A DNA stretch of 33,082 bases from Trachelipus rathkii (GCA_015478945.1 JABUQX010113490.1:1-33082); one strand, 5' to 3'; shown: positions 1-11,589, counted from the first letter of the stretch. The notes: generated by a model from the letters alone, not told the origin. Made by a program: numbers and translations.

Positions 1-6
1 GACAAC

Positions 7-630
7 ATGAGCTCTCCTGATCGTTCGCTGCATCATCCTGGTCCCCCAAATACTGTAACCAATTCACGAAAGAGACCAGCCTCTGCCTTACCTTCTGGGC
101 TATTTCCGCCTTTGCTGTCGCCAAGACCTACTATCCCTGCAGGTGACATGGGAGAGTTCAAAGATTACTCCTTGGCAAACAGGCCTTCTGATTTCTTAAA
201 GTTGAACACTGGAGAGGGTACCCAGTCGAAGCGCGCTCTTCACTTCTCGTTATACCAATCGCTTGAGTTTCAAGAGGGAGCCTTTGCTCACCTCACCCTA
301 ACTCTTATGGAGAATGCTCCACCTTCCACTTTAATTACCTCCCAGGGACAAGTTTCTCCAGATAAATCTCAGTCTTCTCTCAATTCGTCCATGGATACCA
401 CTCTTAGCCAGGGCTTAGGCAGGTTTTAACTCTTTGTTGATCAACTGTCTCATTATTCCCAAATTCATTGATTCTGAAGTACTTAAGCAGAAGCTGCAGA
501 TTTTGGAGGACTAAATAGATGAGGGTTGGTTCAAGATTCTCCCTCGCCTTGTTGGGAAGAGGGGGAAAAGCTCCAAACCAATACCTGTGGATCCTTCGTC
601 GTGCCCCTCAATCTGGACTTTGCTCTCTCC
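7..630 (+). CDS. Unrecognised coding-like fragment, Pro/Ser-rich
   Basis: An open frame of 140 codons runs from an ATG at position 7 to a stop at 427-429. It is rich in proline and serine, with no signal peptide or membrane segment. Just downstream (about 465-600) another frame reads FIDSEVLKQKLQILED and then a lysine/arginine-rich stretch (LPRLVGKRGKSSKP), which looks like the same protein continuing after a frameshift. The codon composition differs sharply from the TA arrays around it. I do not recognise the family. A transposon ORF1 or gag-type protein is possible because the neighbourhood is full of retroelement debris, but no zinc knuckle or other diagnostic motif is visible. The start could also be an internal methionine of a protein that begins outside the window. 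Confidence 0.3.
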
Positions 631-788
631 TCCTCCACCTCCTCCTCATCCCCCGTTACAAGTGCGAACACTTCCTCACCACACTTGCTCGACACTCGCT
701 GGCCAATCTTCGCAGACCCCCACCGATTCCGGATCAATCATTCTCTGCTTGGACTGCTCAGTCTCTTGAAACATCGTTGCCACTTTTC

Positions 789-790
<2 letters not shown>

Positions 791-866
<76 letters not shown>

Positions 867-949
867 TTATATATATATATACTTATTATATATATATATA
901 TATATTATAACTATATATATATATTATATACATATATATATATATACTA

Positions 950-1021
<72 letters not shown>

Positions 1022-1057
1022 TATATATATATTATATATATATTATATATAATATAT

Positions 1058-1101
<44 letters not shown>

Positions 1102-1220
1102 TTATTATATATTATAATATATATATATATATATATCTATATTATATATATATGATATATATATATAATATATATAATATATTATTATATATATCTATAT
1201 ATACTTATACTTATACTTAT
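791..1220. repeat. (TA)n microsatellite array
   Basis: About 430 bases of nearly pure TA dinucleotide, broken by short ATT, ACT and AAT interruptions and ending in a few TATACT/TTATAC units. The long open frames rich in Ile and Tyr that cross it are a by-product of the repeat and are not genes. Its left edge truncates the coding-like fragment that starts at position 7. Confidence 0.95.
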
Positions 1221-1259
1221 AGCACTACTTATACCTTATACTTATCACTTATACTTCTG

Positions 1260-1960
1260 CCCCTGGCGCACCTTAATTGGAGGGGCCACACTGCTTCCAG
1301 GAAATCGGCCGCCGCCACCTGGCCCGTTGGACAGGTCGAGGAGACGAGGATATAGAAGGTCGCGCAAGGGGTGTTGAGAGCTGGCACTGCAGAAGAGGTG
1401 CTCTATTGTATCTTGAGAATTGTAGCATCTGTGCAGGTGGGGGAGGTGAGTTGTCTAGTTAAAATCTATGTTTATATTGGCATGAGTCTCGATGGGTGGA
1501 CCCAAAATTTAAGTGATCTGCACCGAGCCGAGGTCCATTTGGCCTCTTCTGGACAGGGTTTCTTTCTCTAGGGGAAAGTTTTGGGAGGGGGTATTTAATA
1601 AATTATATTTGGGGCTGTTTTTGAAGGTAAGGTGTTTGTAGGTGGGTAATGGGAATATGTGAAATCCTGACCTATGGAGGGGGCGGGGGAATTCTATTGT
1701 AAGTATTGTAATAGAATTGAGCTGGTGAAGAAGGGAGGGATTTTAGTTTTGTCGAGGGGAATTTGGAGAGAATTGGTGACAAGGGTGGGTTGGGTTACGG
1801 GTCTTCTGATAGAATTAGAGTCCCCACCATCTCAGATGTGTGGAAATGGGGAGGAATGAGGTTTCATCGTGTAAATCAGAAGGTTCCGCAAACATTTTTG
1901 TCTCGTAGACGACTTGCCATGTTTTTCGGTTTTAGGTAGACCCCCTGCTTACCTGATATG
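1260..1960 (-). pseudogene. LINE reverse transcriptase C-terminal tail (zinc-knuckle region), decayed
   Basis: Read on the minus strand, 1389-1412 encodes DTIEHLFC, preceded by HLPHLHRCYNSQ and followed by SSQHPLRDLLYPRLL. This matches the C-terminal zinc-knuckle tail of non-LTR retrotransposon polyproteins, where a Cys-containing segment is followed by D-T-x-E-H-L and a second Cys. The 500 bases upstream on the same strand (up to about 1960) are C/T-rich like the LINE body at 2891-5890. They would supply the roughly 170 residues expected between the RT thumb and this tail. I infer that this is the distal part of that LINE, separated from it by the TA array and hAT-like sequence at 1979-2890. 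Several stops and frameshifts are present. Confidence 0.55.
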
Positions 1961-1978
1961 GATTTTTTGCTAAAACTT

Positions 1979-2082
1979 ATATATAAATCTATATATATAT
2001 ATATATATAATATATATATATATATAATATATATTATATACTATATATATATATAATATTATATATATATATTAATATATAT

Positions 2083-2136
<54 letters not shown>
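1979..2136. repeat. (TA)n microsatellite array
   Basis: Nearly pure TA dinucleotide with a few AATAT interruptions. It abuts the hAT-like region on its right and LINE-derived sequence on its left, so it sits at or near an insertion boundary. Confidence 0.93.
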
Positions 2137-2137
<1 letters not shown>

Positions 2138-2749
2138 CAAAGTTATTACATGACTAATGCGATATCCCTCTGTCCCCTCCCTTGCTTCACGTTTCACGAT
2201 TCCTAATTATAAAAAACCCTGCTTATGGCAACATCAAAAAAACTCAAGCCATGGCAACATAAAAAAAAACTCGAGTCATGATCAGCGCAATTTATCTATC
2301 TTTGCTAACTAGGAGTAGAAAAATTAACAAATTTTATAAAAAAAAATATGTACATATTTTTCTCCGGCGCTGCCAAACAAAATGACAACTTTGATTCATT
2401 TTAACTTTGAATTCACTTTAATTTGTATATGCCTAACTACCAGTTTATATTTTTGAAAATATTTTCTTAACACTTTCCTTTTCAAGACTCGGGAAACAAA
2501 TGAACGTATTTGTCTCTCACATTCGTATTTATTGACTGACGAATTGAACAAGTCGGTGCAAGTACGAGTCTTACTGCGCTGTCTTCGCGAAGCTCTGAGA
2601 CAAGAATGGACAAGAATTTCTACTGCGCGTATGCGTGTAACATGATGATACTGGTATTTCATTATGTTATGTGCAAGTTTTTACAAGTTCAAAGCGAATG
2701 GCTACAACTTACACAATTTTATGAAATATACTAATTTAATTTAATTAAT
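2137..2749. other. No recognised gene; possible body of the hAT-like element
   Basis: Unique-looking sequence with one open minus-strand frame (2396-2662). It encodes a Lys/Arg-rich C-terminus but no recognisable domain. The repeated phrase ATGGCAACAT at about 2226 and 2251 marks a short tandem duplication. It may belong to the hAT-like insertion ending at 2890, but a left terminus was not found. Confidence 0.4.
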
Positions 2750-2890
2750 ATATAATGCTTAAATGAGATCCACTATCGTTGACCCCTATTTACATTTCAT
2801 GGACCCCCAATTGTTTTTGTAACTTTTATGTACCCTTTGCAGCCTGTTGTAGACCCCTGGGGTCGATATAGACCACTTTGAGAATCACTG
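2750..2890. mobile_element. hAT-like transposon or MITE, right terminal region
   Basis: Read from position 2890 leftwards on the minus strand, the sequence begins CAGTGATTCTCAAAGTGG. This is the classic shape of a hAT superfamily terminal inverted repeat (CAGTG-TTCTCAAA-type). It is followed by GTCTATATCGACCCCAGG and a run of GGACCCCC-like motifs common in short hAT derivatives. The 8 bases beyond the terminus (2891-2898, GTGTAAAT) are the expected target-duplication position. I found no clear matching left terminus between 2137 and 2750, so the element's full extent is uncertain. No transposase motif was seen. The 88-codon minus-strand frame at 2396-2662 has no feature I can assign. Confidence 0.5.
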
Positions 2891-4200
2891 GTGTAAATGT
2901 TGGATTGGGGTGGTTTTAGTGCAACTTGTGATAATTCTGAGGGTTGTGTTTTGAGAGATTTGTAGTTTATTTGTGTTTGATTTTGAGAGTGCTGGGAACC
3001 ATGCTGGAAAAGCGTAGTTTAAGTTTGTTCTAAGAAGTTGTTTATAGATAGTAGTGAGTGTATGTCTCTTGTCGCTGAAGTTGTGTTGGGAAAGGGTTCG
3101 GAGGGTATTTAGTTTTCGTCGAGTTGTGGAAGTGATTTGGTCAATAATGGGGGGTATAAAATCGTATGTGGGTGATCGATAGGTTAGCTCCAATTAGTAT
3201 GTATATTAGGGATGATTTTGTTTAAAGGAGTTTAGGAGGGATTGTTTGTTCAGTATGATATTAAAGGGTGGAGGGAGATATAGATGACGTGAGTCAGTAA
3301 GCCTAAAAGGGTGTATTAGAGGATATATTATAAGGGGGGATGACGAGTCATTATCATGTTATGGTGATTAAGTACAGTTATTTCTAAGTAATGTATATTA
3401 ATCCTTGAGGGTATTGTCGTGTGGTATATACTGTGTATTATCGTTTGGATGTATGGAGGAATATGTAGGCTGATGTCAGTCTGCATAAGTTGATAAAAGT
3501 TTGGTTGGAGTGGATTAGGTATTTGGGGTGGGCAGGATCTGGCAGTTGAAATAAAGATTTGATATAAAAATATGGATAGAAGATATGGCTTACCTCAGTG
3601 AGGACGCTACTCAGGTTTTTGAGTATAATTTGAATAGATATATGAGGAGAGTGATTGTTTTTTAGTATATATTATATAAGACTTTTGGCAAAACAGTATG
3701 GTTAGAAGTATAGAAATTTTGAGAAATGATCACCATTTTTTGTTACATTTATATATTTAAAGTGAGTAGATAGGTAAGGATTTTTATGAATTAGAGATAG
3801 TGTGGTGGATGACGGTGTCAATGCTTTTGTCTATGTAACTAAAGACTCTACTATAATAGATTGTTGGAAAGGTGAGTCAAACTAAAAAAGCCAATGGCCC
3901 TGCTGAGATCTTTATAACAGTTCTGTCCAGTAGAAAGTCCAGCTTTTAAATATTACCAAGAGTGTTGTGAACGAGTCTGAGAGGAAGACGTGAAGGAGGA
4001 ATTTGAAGCATAGAGTATTAATTTTAACTCTTCAATGAATTGAAAGCATTATTTTTATCACGTTGATTGGTATCCAGAAGACAGAGAAAATTATAGTGTG
4101 TCAAGAGTATAGTGAGTTACGGGAATGATTGAGTGGGTCTTTCTTTTCGCTTAGTAGTTTAGGAGAGAGTATTGTAAATAGTCATTTTTCAATACGTGTT
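2885..4200 (-). pseudogene. Non-LTR retrotransposon reverse transcriptase, decayed
   Basis: RT motifs appear in the correct order on the minus strand. At 3831-3802 the frame reads DKSIDTVIHH, matching the block with the first catalytic Asp (usually S-KAFDTV-H). At about 3614-3594 SSVLTEVSHIF matches the G-SVLSP-LF block. At 3490-3472 a TYADD-I box is present but split by one extra base at 3478. At 3193-2885 an intact 102-codon frame covers the thumb, with YAFPAWFPALSKSNTNKLQ, QNTTLRIITSCTKTTP and IQHLHQ. These phrases are typical of Jockey/I-related LINEs of arthropods, which copy RNA into DNA by target-primed reverse transcription. Multiple frameshifts and stops make this copy inactive. The coding strand opposes the nearby fragment at 7-630. 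Confidence 0.8.
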
Positions 4201-5890
4201 GCTGTGGATTTAAATGTTCGCATTCAGATTAATATCAGCATCTCTCAATTTAGAGATATGATAGTACTTTGTGGTTTTAGGCACGCGCACGCGTTGGTTC
4301 CAAGGTAGTTTATGTGTGCAGCGAGGTAGAGCTAGGTGAAGGGACAGGATGGCAAAGAGAGATGTTTGAAATGTATTTTTCAGTGTTCTGTGATTTAATC
4401 TATAGATTTGGGATTGAGTGAAGTGAGTAAAGTTTTTTACGGGTTATTTGTACAGAGTTCAAGGTATTCGAGTCTCTTCTTGAGATTTAGAATTTTGTGT
4501 GAGCTCTTGCCTATCTATACGAAAAGAGAGGGTGATGAAGGTTTTTATAGCGGAGATATTTAAGACCAGAGAGTTAATCTTTCTAGGCGAGACCGCGTAC
4601 TCGACTTGTCTGTTTCTGGGGAGGATGGGACGCGCAGCTATTTGGTAAGAGTATTGTGAGGAGACTTCGTCGAGTAGATGGAGGTGAGGGATATGGACTT
4701 TCGTGAATTGTTTTAAGATTATTTGATGATCTTGCACATCAGTTTCATTATATGTCACTCCTGCGCGAGATGTTCTCTGTTGTCTACGTGTATCTATTGT
4801 TCAACAGAGCAAGTTTCTAGTATGTAAGTTTATTGAGTGTTATGAGGTTAGAGATATTGCGGAGGTTTAGGTTGTTATTTGTTAGAGATGTTGGGGGGTA
4901 ATATGGATGAGTATGTTTCGGAGAAGGAAGTTACTTTATATTATATATGAGGTATTGGCATGATTGTTTGGTGTAGATTTTGAAATTGAGTACATGATAT
5001 TTAGTAGTGTTGGCCTTTTATGGGTATAGTGATAGATTGCAACGCTTTTGTATATAGAGTGTCATTGATTTTAAGAGTGATGTGATGCACGGTGAGAAGG
5101 GATTATATGATTTGTGTTGGGTTTGATGTGAGTTTCGATATGAATTAGTATTATGTGAGCTCTTTGGCACGAGCTCGCAAGTTTGCTTTTTAGTGAGTAG
5201 TGTGTATAAATATTGTTGGTTATTTGTGGGGGTAGAAATTTAGATGGCGCGAGAGTCAGATTTTAGGAGATATAAGAGAAAGAGGAATGAGTGAGTTACC
5301 CGGAGTGTAGGATCCTCTGAGGATAATTCATTACAGGTTGTCCTCAGTTTTAATGAGAAAGGTAGGATGTAAAAACTAGAGTGTGACCGAAATTATGATC
5401 TCGGGATAGGGTGGTTGTATCGTCAGGGGGAGTGTCGAGAATATCAGGGTGGTGTGAGAGAGTAGAGTGTTATTTGAATTAAAAAGCTGAGAAATATTAA
5501 GAGTAGAAAATTCTAAATTCGTTTATAATGAATAATGAGGTCCATACGGGAAGACAGAAGAGAATTAAATAAGAGTAAGCAGGACAGATGTGATAGGATT
5601 AAAAATCATCCGTCCATTCGAGGATATCATAAGCATTTGGTAATGACTGGATAAAGCTGTGTTTGGGTATAGGGGGACGTTAGGTTTAAATTTGGTGGGT
5701 GGTTTTGTGGGAAGTGGGCAGTGGCCATATAGAGATTGAATGATATACTATGAGTTGTTGAATTATGGTCCTTGGGTATATTCACGATAGTTTTTGAGGA
5801 TGTGTAAATCTGCATTGGGATATTTTGGTATAATTCAGTTTGAGGCGCTCGTTTTGGTAAGATAAGAGGTGAAGAGAGATGATCGGCAAG
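2891..5890 (-). mobile_element. LINE (Jockey/I-like), 5' part and RT body
   Basis: Nearly 3 kb with uniform composition (A/C/T-rich on the minus strand) and many short minus-strand frames, including 4758-4459 and 5815-5627. The RT domain occupies the 3' third. The 5' part (about 4200-5890) should hold the apurinic-type endonuclease and perhaps ORF1, but I could not place catalytic residues there with confidence. The low-complexity Pro/Thr/Asn-rich frame at 5815-5627 resembles the linker regions of such elements. The 5' boundary is masked by the TA-rich block from 5911. The RT tail appears to be displaced to 1260-1960. Confidence 0.65.
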
Positions 5891-5904
5891 TTGTGACTAT
5901 GTGG

Positions 5905-6125
5905 ATATTATCTAATATATATTATATGAATATATTATATATTAATATAATATATATATATAATTAATATATATAATTATTAATTATTATATATATATAT
6001 ATATATATAATTAATATATATATAGTATATATATATATATTATATTATATAATATATATATATATTAATATAATATTATATATTAATATCTATTAATATA
6101 TATATTAATATATAATATAATATAG

Positions 6126-6161
<36 letters not shown>

Positions 6162-6200
6162 TATCATATATATTATAATTATTATATATATTAAAACTAT
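5905..6200. repeat. TA/TTAA-rich simple repeat
   Basis: Dense TATATA and TTAATATA repeats with no coding signal. From 6200 to about 6560 the sequence remains AT-rich without a recognisable gene. The 68-codon plus-strand frame at 6406-6612 is low-complexity and partly (TA)n. Confidence 0.9.
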
Positions 6201-6578
6201 TTATATAAGTAGTATTAAATATAATAGAGAAAATCTTATTTTAAAAGATTTTTTAAAAATTGAAATGTTGATGTATATTTTTCAATGAACCTACTCTTGC
6301 TCCTATCTCTTCTCTCACTCTATTTAATATATTAATATAATTATAATTTATCACTAATTATATATTATTATTTAATATATTTGAGAATATATATATTATC
6401 TTCTATTGGAGGAAATATTACTATACTTAGATATACTATTCTACACTTATAGATTAAATAAAAATATGTTGGATGATAGTATTATTGTATACAAATATAA
6501 TGTTGTAAAATTATATTCTTACAAAAACGATCTATGTATATATCAGTACGTATATATATATATATATATAAAGGTTTG

Positions 6579-6600
6579 TTTATTAAAAGAAATCTTTATT
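6579..6600 (-). promoter_or_regulatory. Poly(A) signals of the GBA-like gene
   Basis: Two AATAAA hexamers on the minus strand, at 6600-6595 (overlapping the stop codon) and 6584-6579, lie directly at the end of the predicted terminal exon. The second is a plausible cleavage/polyadenylation signal, which would make the 3' untranslated region very short. Confidence 0.4.
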
Positions 6601-6701
6601 TTTGATATGTAACAGCGAGCCAAGTTCTTCCTTCAAGAGTGTATTTGAAGATGTATACATTGTTTTCATTGACGATTCCAAATGTGTGTGTATCATCAGA
6701 C
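6596..6701 (-). CDS. Glucosylceramidase-like (GH30), terminal exon
   Basis: On the minus strand a pyrimidine-rich acceptor (TTGTTTCCACAG, ending at 6702) opens a frame that completes a split Val codon. It then reads 34 residues, beginning SDDTHTFGIVNENN and ending GRTWLAVTYQK, before a TAA stop at 6598-6596. In lysosomal glucosylceramidases the last exon encodes the final beta strands of the beta-sandwich domain and ends with an aromatic/aliphatic strand (consensus around S-x-x-T-x-x-Y/W). The length, phase compatibility with the exon at 6894-7066 and position of the stop all fit. Sequence similarity in this short tail is weak, so the call leans on the neighbouring exon and the splice sites. 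Confidence 0.5.
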
Positions 6702-6893
6702 CTGTGGAAACAATTAGAGCGATATTTTAGAATGTAACAGCAACTTCGATAATATTATTCGCTATTAAGTTTTAAAATGTTTTCATCAAAATTTCAAAAA
6801 TTTCTTTATTTTCTAAATGAATTTTTCGTGATTATAATTTCATTGTTATCAGGAAGCTTTTTTTTTTTTATCTGAAAATCTCAAAACTCTTAC

Positions 6894-7066
6894 ACATTCG
6901 CTATTATAAGTACTACTTGTCCGCTGGTATTTTCAAAGGCTGTTACTCTTATATTATCAAAACCTTCACTAACAGAGCTGTAAATGGATGTTGATCCTCT
7001 TTCTACATTCCTTGAGAAGAGGTTGAGGGCATCGTAAAGTGGCTGAACATAAAACTCGTCTGCTGT
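6894..7066 (-). CDS. Glucosylceramidase-like (GH30), penultimate exon
   Basis: The enzyme cleaves glucosylceramide to glucose and ceramide in the lysosome. The minus-strand frame from 7066 reads TADEFYVQPLYDALNLFSR, then NVERGSTSIY, and later IRVTAFENTSGQVVLIIAN. This follows the family pattern near the C-terminus: F-Y-x-Q-P-x-x-Y-x-x-x-H-F-S-K-F, P-x-G-S-x-R/I, then V-A/T-A-F-x-x-P/T-x-G-x-V-V-L-x-x-x-N. The exon is bounded by an acceptor CCGCAG at 7067 and a perfect donor GTAAGAG starting at 6893. It leaves two bases of a codon for the next exon, separated by a 192-bp intron. It is open throughout, so the gene may be functional. No upstream exon with catalytic Glu residues was found in this window; they may lie beyond long AT-rich introns. 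Confidence 0.72.
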
Positions 7067-7119
7067 CTGCGGTTTAACAAAAATTTTCGAAGATAAATTC
7101 GGTAAATTTATGGAAATAT

Positions 7120-8420
7120 CATTAGAATTTTTTTTTCTCGAAAAAATCAAAGCATATATATATATTAGTATAATCAGTAGAGCTCTATATATTACTATCA
7201 TAGTATATTTATATAATATACCAATACTATTACAGGGAATACAATGGGTGATTTTATAAAGTGAAATTGTAAGAAGCAAATATATTACAATTTTTTATAA
7301 CTTACCTACAAGTACGTTATTAGTTAAAACACTTAAGGTTAATAGAATGTATTTATATATATTATAAATTAATATAATTATATAAATATAATTATATATA
7401 TCTATACTATATATATATATATTAATCATATATATTAATATTATTAATTAATATATATATTAATATATATATTCATATATAATTATTATATTAATATATA
7501 ATCTTAATTATATTATATATATTTAATTAACATTAATATATATATATATACTATATTATATTAGAGAATAGTACCCTTAAAGTAATTTAAATATTTGTTA
7601 GATTTATTTTAAAGATTAATATGCACATAAAATATAAAAATAATGAACATTTTATATATATATTTCCTTAATATTTATGCTAAATCTCAGTTATATTTCT
7701 GCATCGTTTAATTTATAATCATAAGGCATTTGTAAATATAACTATTATTATATATAGCTGTACCTTAAAACTTTTTCTATTAAAATTCGTATATATATAT
7801 ATATATATAGAATAAGATTTCTAATACTATATAATACTATTATTTATAATATTTATTACCTAATTTATATTGTACATTTTATTATTTCTATATCAATAAT
7901 TAAATATTTGTAAAAAAAAGTATAAAAATTAAATTAAATGAAATATAGTATTAATTATAAATTATTTACATATATATAAATATATATAGCTATTATATAT
8001 ATATGTCACCTACATGGTAAATTTTCGACAGTCACCTTTTATAATTATAATTTTATAAATAATATTAATAATATTTCATTACCTATACACATTTATTCTT
8101 GTGACTCTAACATATTATTGTTCTTATTTTTAATTTAATTATCATAATAAATATAAACATAATTTAACAAAGATATGCACATAAAATAATATATAATATA
8201 GAGAAATAAGTAATAGAATAAATAAGAAATAAAAAATGATATCTAGTTTGATAAATAAAAAATAAGGGAATATATTCATAACTTATATTTATATCCCATA
8301 CAGGATATAGGCTACTTTCTGATTATACACACACTCGGTGTGGAGTTGGGTGGTCTATTTGATAGTAATTAATTTAGTAAATCAATAGGATTCAATCTAT
8401 TAATAGATCCGCAAAGTAAA
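7120..8420. other. AT-rich non-coding DNA, possibly intronic to the GBA-like gene
   Basis: Very AT-rich, with TTAATATA simple repeats concentrated at 7350-7560 and scattered TATATA runs. If the GBA-like exons belong to a complete gene on the minus strand, this would be an upstream intron. No exon matching the catalytic barrel was seen on the minus strand. Confidence 0.5.
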
Positions 8421-8549
8421 AAATTTCCGATATAGAGTTTTTGAAGAGATCCTGCATAATCGAATTACATAGGAGCCAAGTTGGAAAATCGTCGCATAAA
8501 AGATTTCTGGGTAGCAATGGAACCCAAAGAAAAGCTTTTTCAATCGCCA

Positions 8550-8990
8550 ACACTATTTTATCTGTGATTGTTATTTCAGGTATAATAAGGTCGTGGATGC
8601 TCTACTGGCACTCGCTCACTTCGAATTTGGAATGGATAAGCATTAACTACGAATGCTCTGATAATTATATATGAACTAACAGATATGACGTTCGGTCATT
8701 TATAATTTTTATGCTGGGTTTCCGTTGGCCCTTGGTACAAGAAATTTCATTATTTATGAAGACCAAATTAAAAGTTTAGTGTATGACTACTCCGATATCG
8801 CATGGAAAAAATCTAAACAAACTTCACTCTTCTGTCTTATTATAGAGCTTTACCATGAGGTGGCATTCATGAATGAACTGATATCAGCAAATCGAGTGTG
8901 AAATTGGGTTGGCTCTATAAACAAGTTAAGAAAATTTAAAAGAAAATCAATCGTGACAATCTCACCCAGTATAGTATACACAAATAGGAG
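8550..8990 (+). other. Unrecognised coding-like stretch, plus strand
   Basis: After a splice-acceptor-like TTGTTATTTCAG (ending about 8580) one frame reads YNKVVDALLALAHFEFGMDK. The same frame later stays open from about 8697 to 8906, with NFYAGFPLALGTRNFIIYED, VYDYSDIAWKKSKQTS and ELYHEVAFMNELISANRV. A basic tail follows (KLRKFKRK, YTNRRRRL). There are in-frame stops between and after these blocks. The residue mix looks like a globular protein and unlike the surrounding AT-rich DNA. I do not recognise the family. It could be a decayed host gene, an exon pair, or a fossil viral gene. The 77-codon ATG frame at 8441-8674 is a competing reading that I favour less. Confidence 0.35.
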
Positions 8991-9059
8991 AAGAAGATTA
9001 GTTAAATGAGGACTGACGTTAAAAAACATTCTAGGTTTAGTCTTAGATCTTACCTAATC

Positions 9060-11580
9060 TCAAAAAAGTAGAGAAATAAAACATTAAAATATAAAATAAG
9101 TATATTTTAATAATTATATGTTATTAAATATAGATTAATTCGTTAACTTAGCGTTAAGCTTAATAAAAAGTTTGATAACAAATTAATAATAGAATTATGT
9201 AAAAAAATACACTTATAAATATTAATATATTTATTTTTATTTTATTATATTATCGTATACGGTACCTGGCAGCCGGTTCCATATTTATTTTGAGGTTGAA
9301 GAATGATTAACCTATAAATTATTCACTAATTTAATAAAATAGTGAAAGATTCATAGTAATTTTAAATACCAAAAGAAATTTTTAATAACATTTATTATAA
9401 AATCCTATATCACCATTAATTTACTGCTATACCATATTCGGTTAAATTTGCTAATTTTAATTTTCATACAGAAGAAAATCTATAGATTTTCAAGAGTAAC
9501 TTTATTAGAGACTTTCAAAAGTTTACATAAATTAATTAATTGTTGAATGACAACACCATAAAAATTCGATGCAGTAACGATTTGTTTAAGTCTACACTTA
9601 AATTTACGTATCTCATGACCAATTGGATTAGATTACATTTAAAAAACGTAAAGAGATAAGTTATTAATCTTGGTACGGCGAAGCGTAATGTAAACAACTC
9701 ATACTTAGGACGAAAGTATACAGTGGTTTAGCTATAAACTTTTCGTAGGCACCAAATCTATTTAGAGTTTTTCTTATATATATATGATTTTATTTTATAT
9801 AACTATTATATAATAATAATAAGCGTATATATATAAGTAACAAATATATATAGTCAAATATATAAATAATATATAAAAAATATAGATGTGAAACTATAAT
9901 AAGGTATCGTATATCTAAATTTATATATTATATATAGAGTATTATCGCTCTATATATAATATATATAACATTATTATATGTATTCAAATATTTTTTATAA
10001 ATATCAATTATTTTGCGCTCTGTGGGGCAATTCAACGAAATTGCTTGAGTAGAAGTGGCAAGCAAATAAAATAATATTAGTTGGTTATTATATATATATC
10101 CATATAATAATTAGTATATATTTATAGATATTTATATTATATTAACATAATACTATTTAACATTGCTGTTATATATATTAGTTAATTTATAGATTATTTC
10201 TATTGTATATTATACCATTATCATATTAACTGTTAAGTTAAAATATATATTAAATATTACGAAGTAAATAAAAAATATCGATACTATATATCATATATAT
10301 ATATATATACTATAATACCTTATCCTTCTTAAACTTAAATTCACCATAAAGCGCGAATCAAAGTAGCTCGTATTTTTTCGAAATTGACAAAAAACTCAAC
10401 ACTCTTTTAATTTCCATTTTAATTTCAATTTTTCTGAAACCTTCAAAATGCTTTTTTTTTTATTTAACTTTCGTTTTCAATCTACCATAGACATTATACA
10501 CAACTTTAGTGTACTTCATAATCACACACAACAATTAATTTAAAACTTAAATATATTACATAATTTTGGCTATCACTAAATGCTTGCCTCTGTTCTGGTA
10601 GCAGCCGATATATTACTAATATAGATAAGTAGTCACTATATATATACCTATTATTGAGAGTATAATAGTATTACTAATAATTAAGTGGTAGCGATTAATA
10701 CTAGTATATAACTTTGTAGTTATATTATTGATTATTATATATATATATATTATATAATATATATTATATATATATATATATATTAAAAGTAATATATATG
10801 TATGTTTAACAGTAGAGAAGGAAAAAAAAAAATCTAATATGTAAAAATTAACAAATACGCATTGTTTGGGTTTTATAATCATTGATATTTTATTATAAAT
10901 TATAATTCATATGATTTTTTTATGCGTTACCTAAATTATGACTAGTTATGATTTTATTTATATTTTTTAATTATTATTTTTTTTCTTTTTAATTGACATT
11001 ATATTAAAGGTCCTTGATCTCCTTTAAAGAAATAAATAATTAAATTAATAATTTACTAACAATAATTATTATTTTTTAATCATACTTATTTATTTACTAA
11101 TATTTTTCAAAACTATAATACTTAAATGGTATTTGAGAGAGTATATACACTATACTGTAAGTCTGTCAACAGATTCTTTTAGTGCTGCGGGCTTGTAGGA
11201 TGGGTGTCCATTGGTCAGAAATGGTGTGGAAACTCCAAGAGATGGATGAACTCAAGGGTTGAACATAATTACTTAGAGAATTCAATGCAGAATAGTGCAG
11301 AGAGACATAATTATCATTATACGATTCTGCGATATTTGAGTATATAAAATGATCCAGTATCTAGATAAATGTTTACGGAAGATATAAATCACGTATTATT
11401 ATATTGAATCATTGTACCTATTTTCAATATAAATTTTTCAGACATCTATCACACTTATTTAATAAAAAACATGATATTGGCATGTCAAGAGGTACGCTAA
11501 AACGTAAGATACAATCGAGGAGGTAGATATTATTTTTATGGTACTTTTGAGAGATTAATTAGAAAAGATATTATCAGGCG
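9060..11580. other. AT-rich intergenic or intronic DNA, no recognised gene
   Basis: Roughly 2.5 kb of AT-rich sequence with TATATA runs at 9775-9990 and 10735-10800. The 88-codon minus-strand frame at 10882-10616 is dominated by Ile/Tyr from (TA)n and is not credible. A short GC-richer patch at 11160-11260 shows no identifiable domain. Confidence 0.6.
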
Positions 11581-11589
11581 TGAAGTTTG

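Noticed and set aside
526..1020. 164-codon frame ending in Ile/Tyr repeats
   Set aside because: The second half is the (TA)n array. Only the first part may relate to the fragment at 7-630.
2396..2662. 88-codon basic minus-strand frame as a hAT transposase fragment
   Set aside because: No hAT dimerisation or catalytic motif is visible, so only the terminal repeat at 2871-2890 supports a hAT call.
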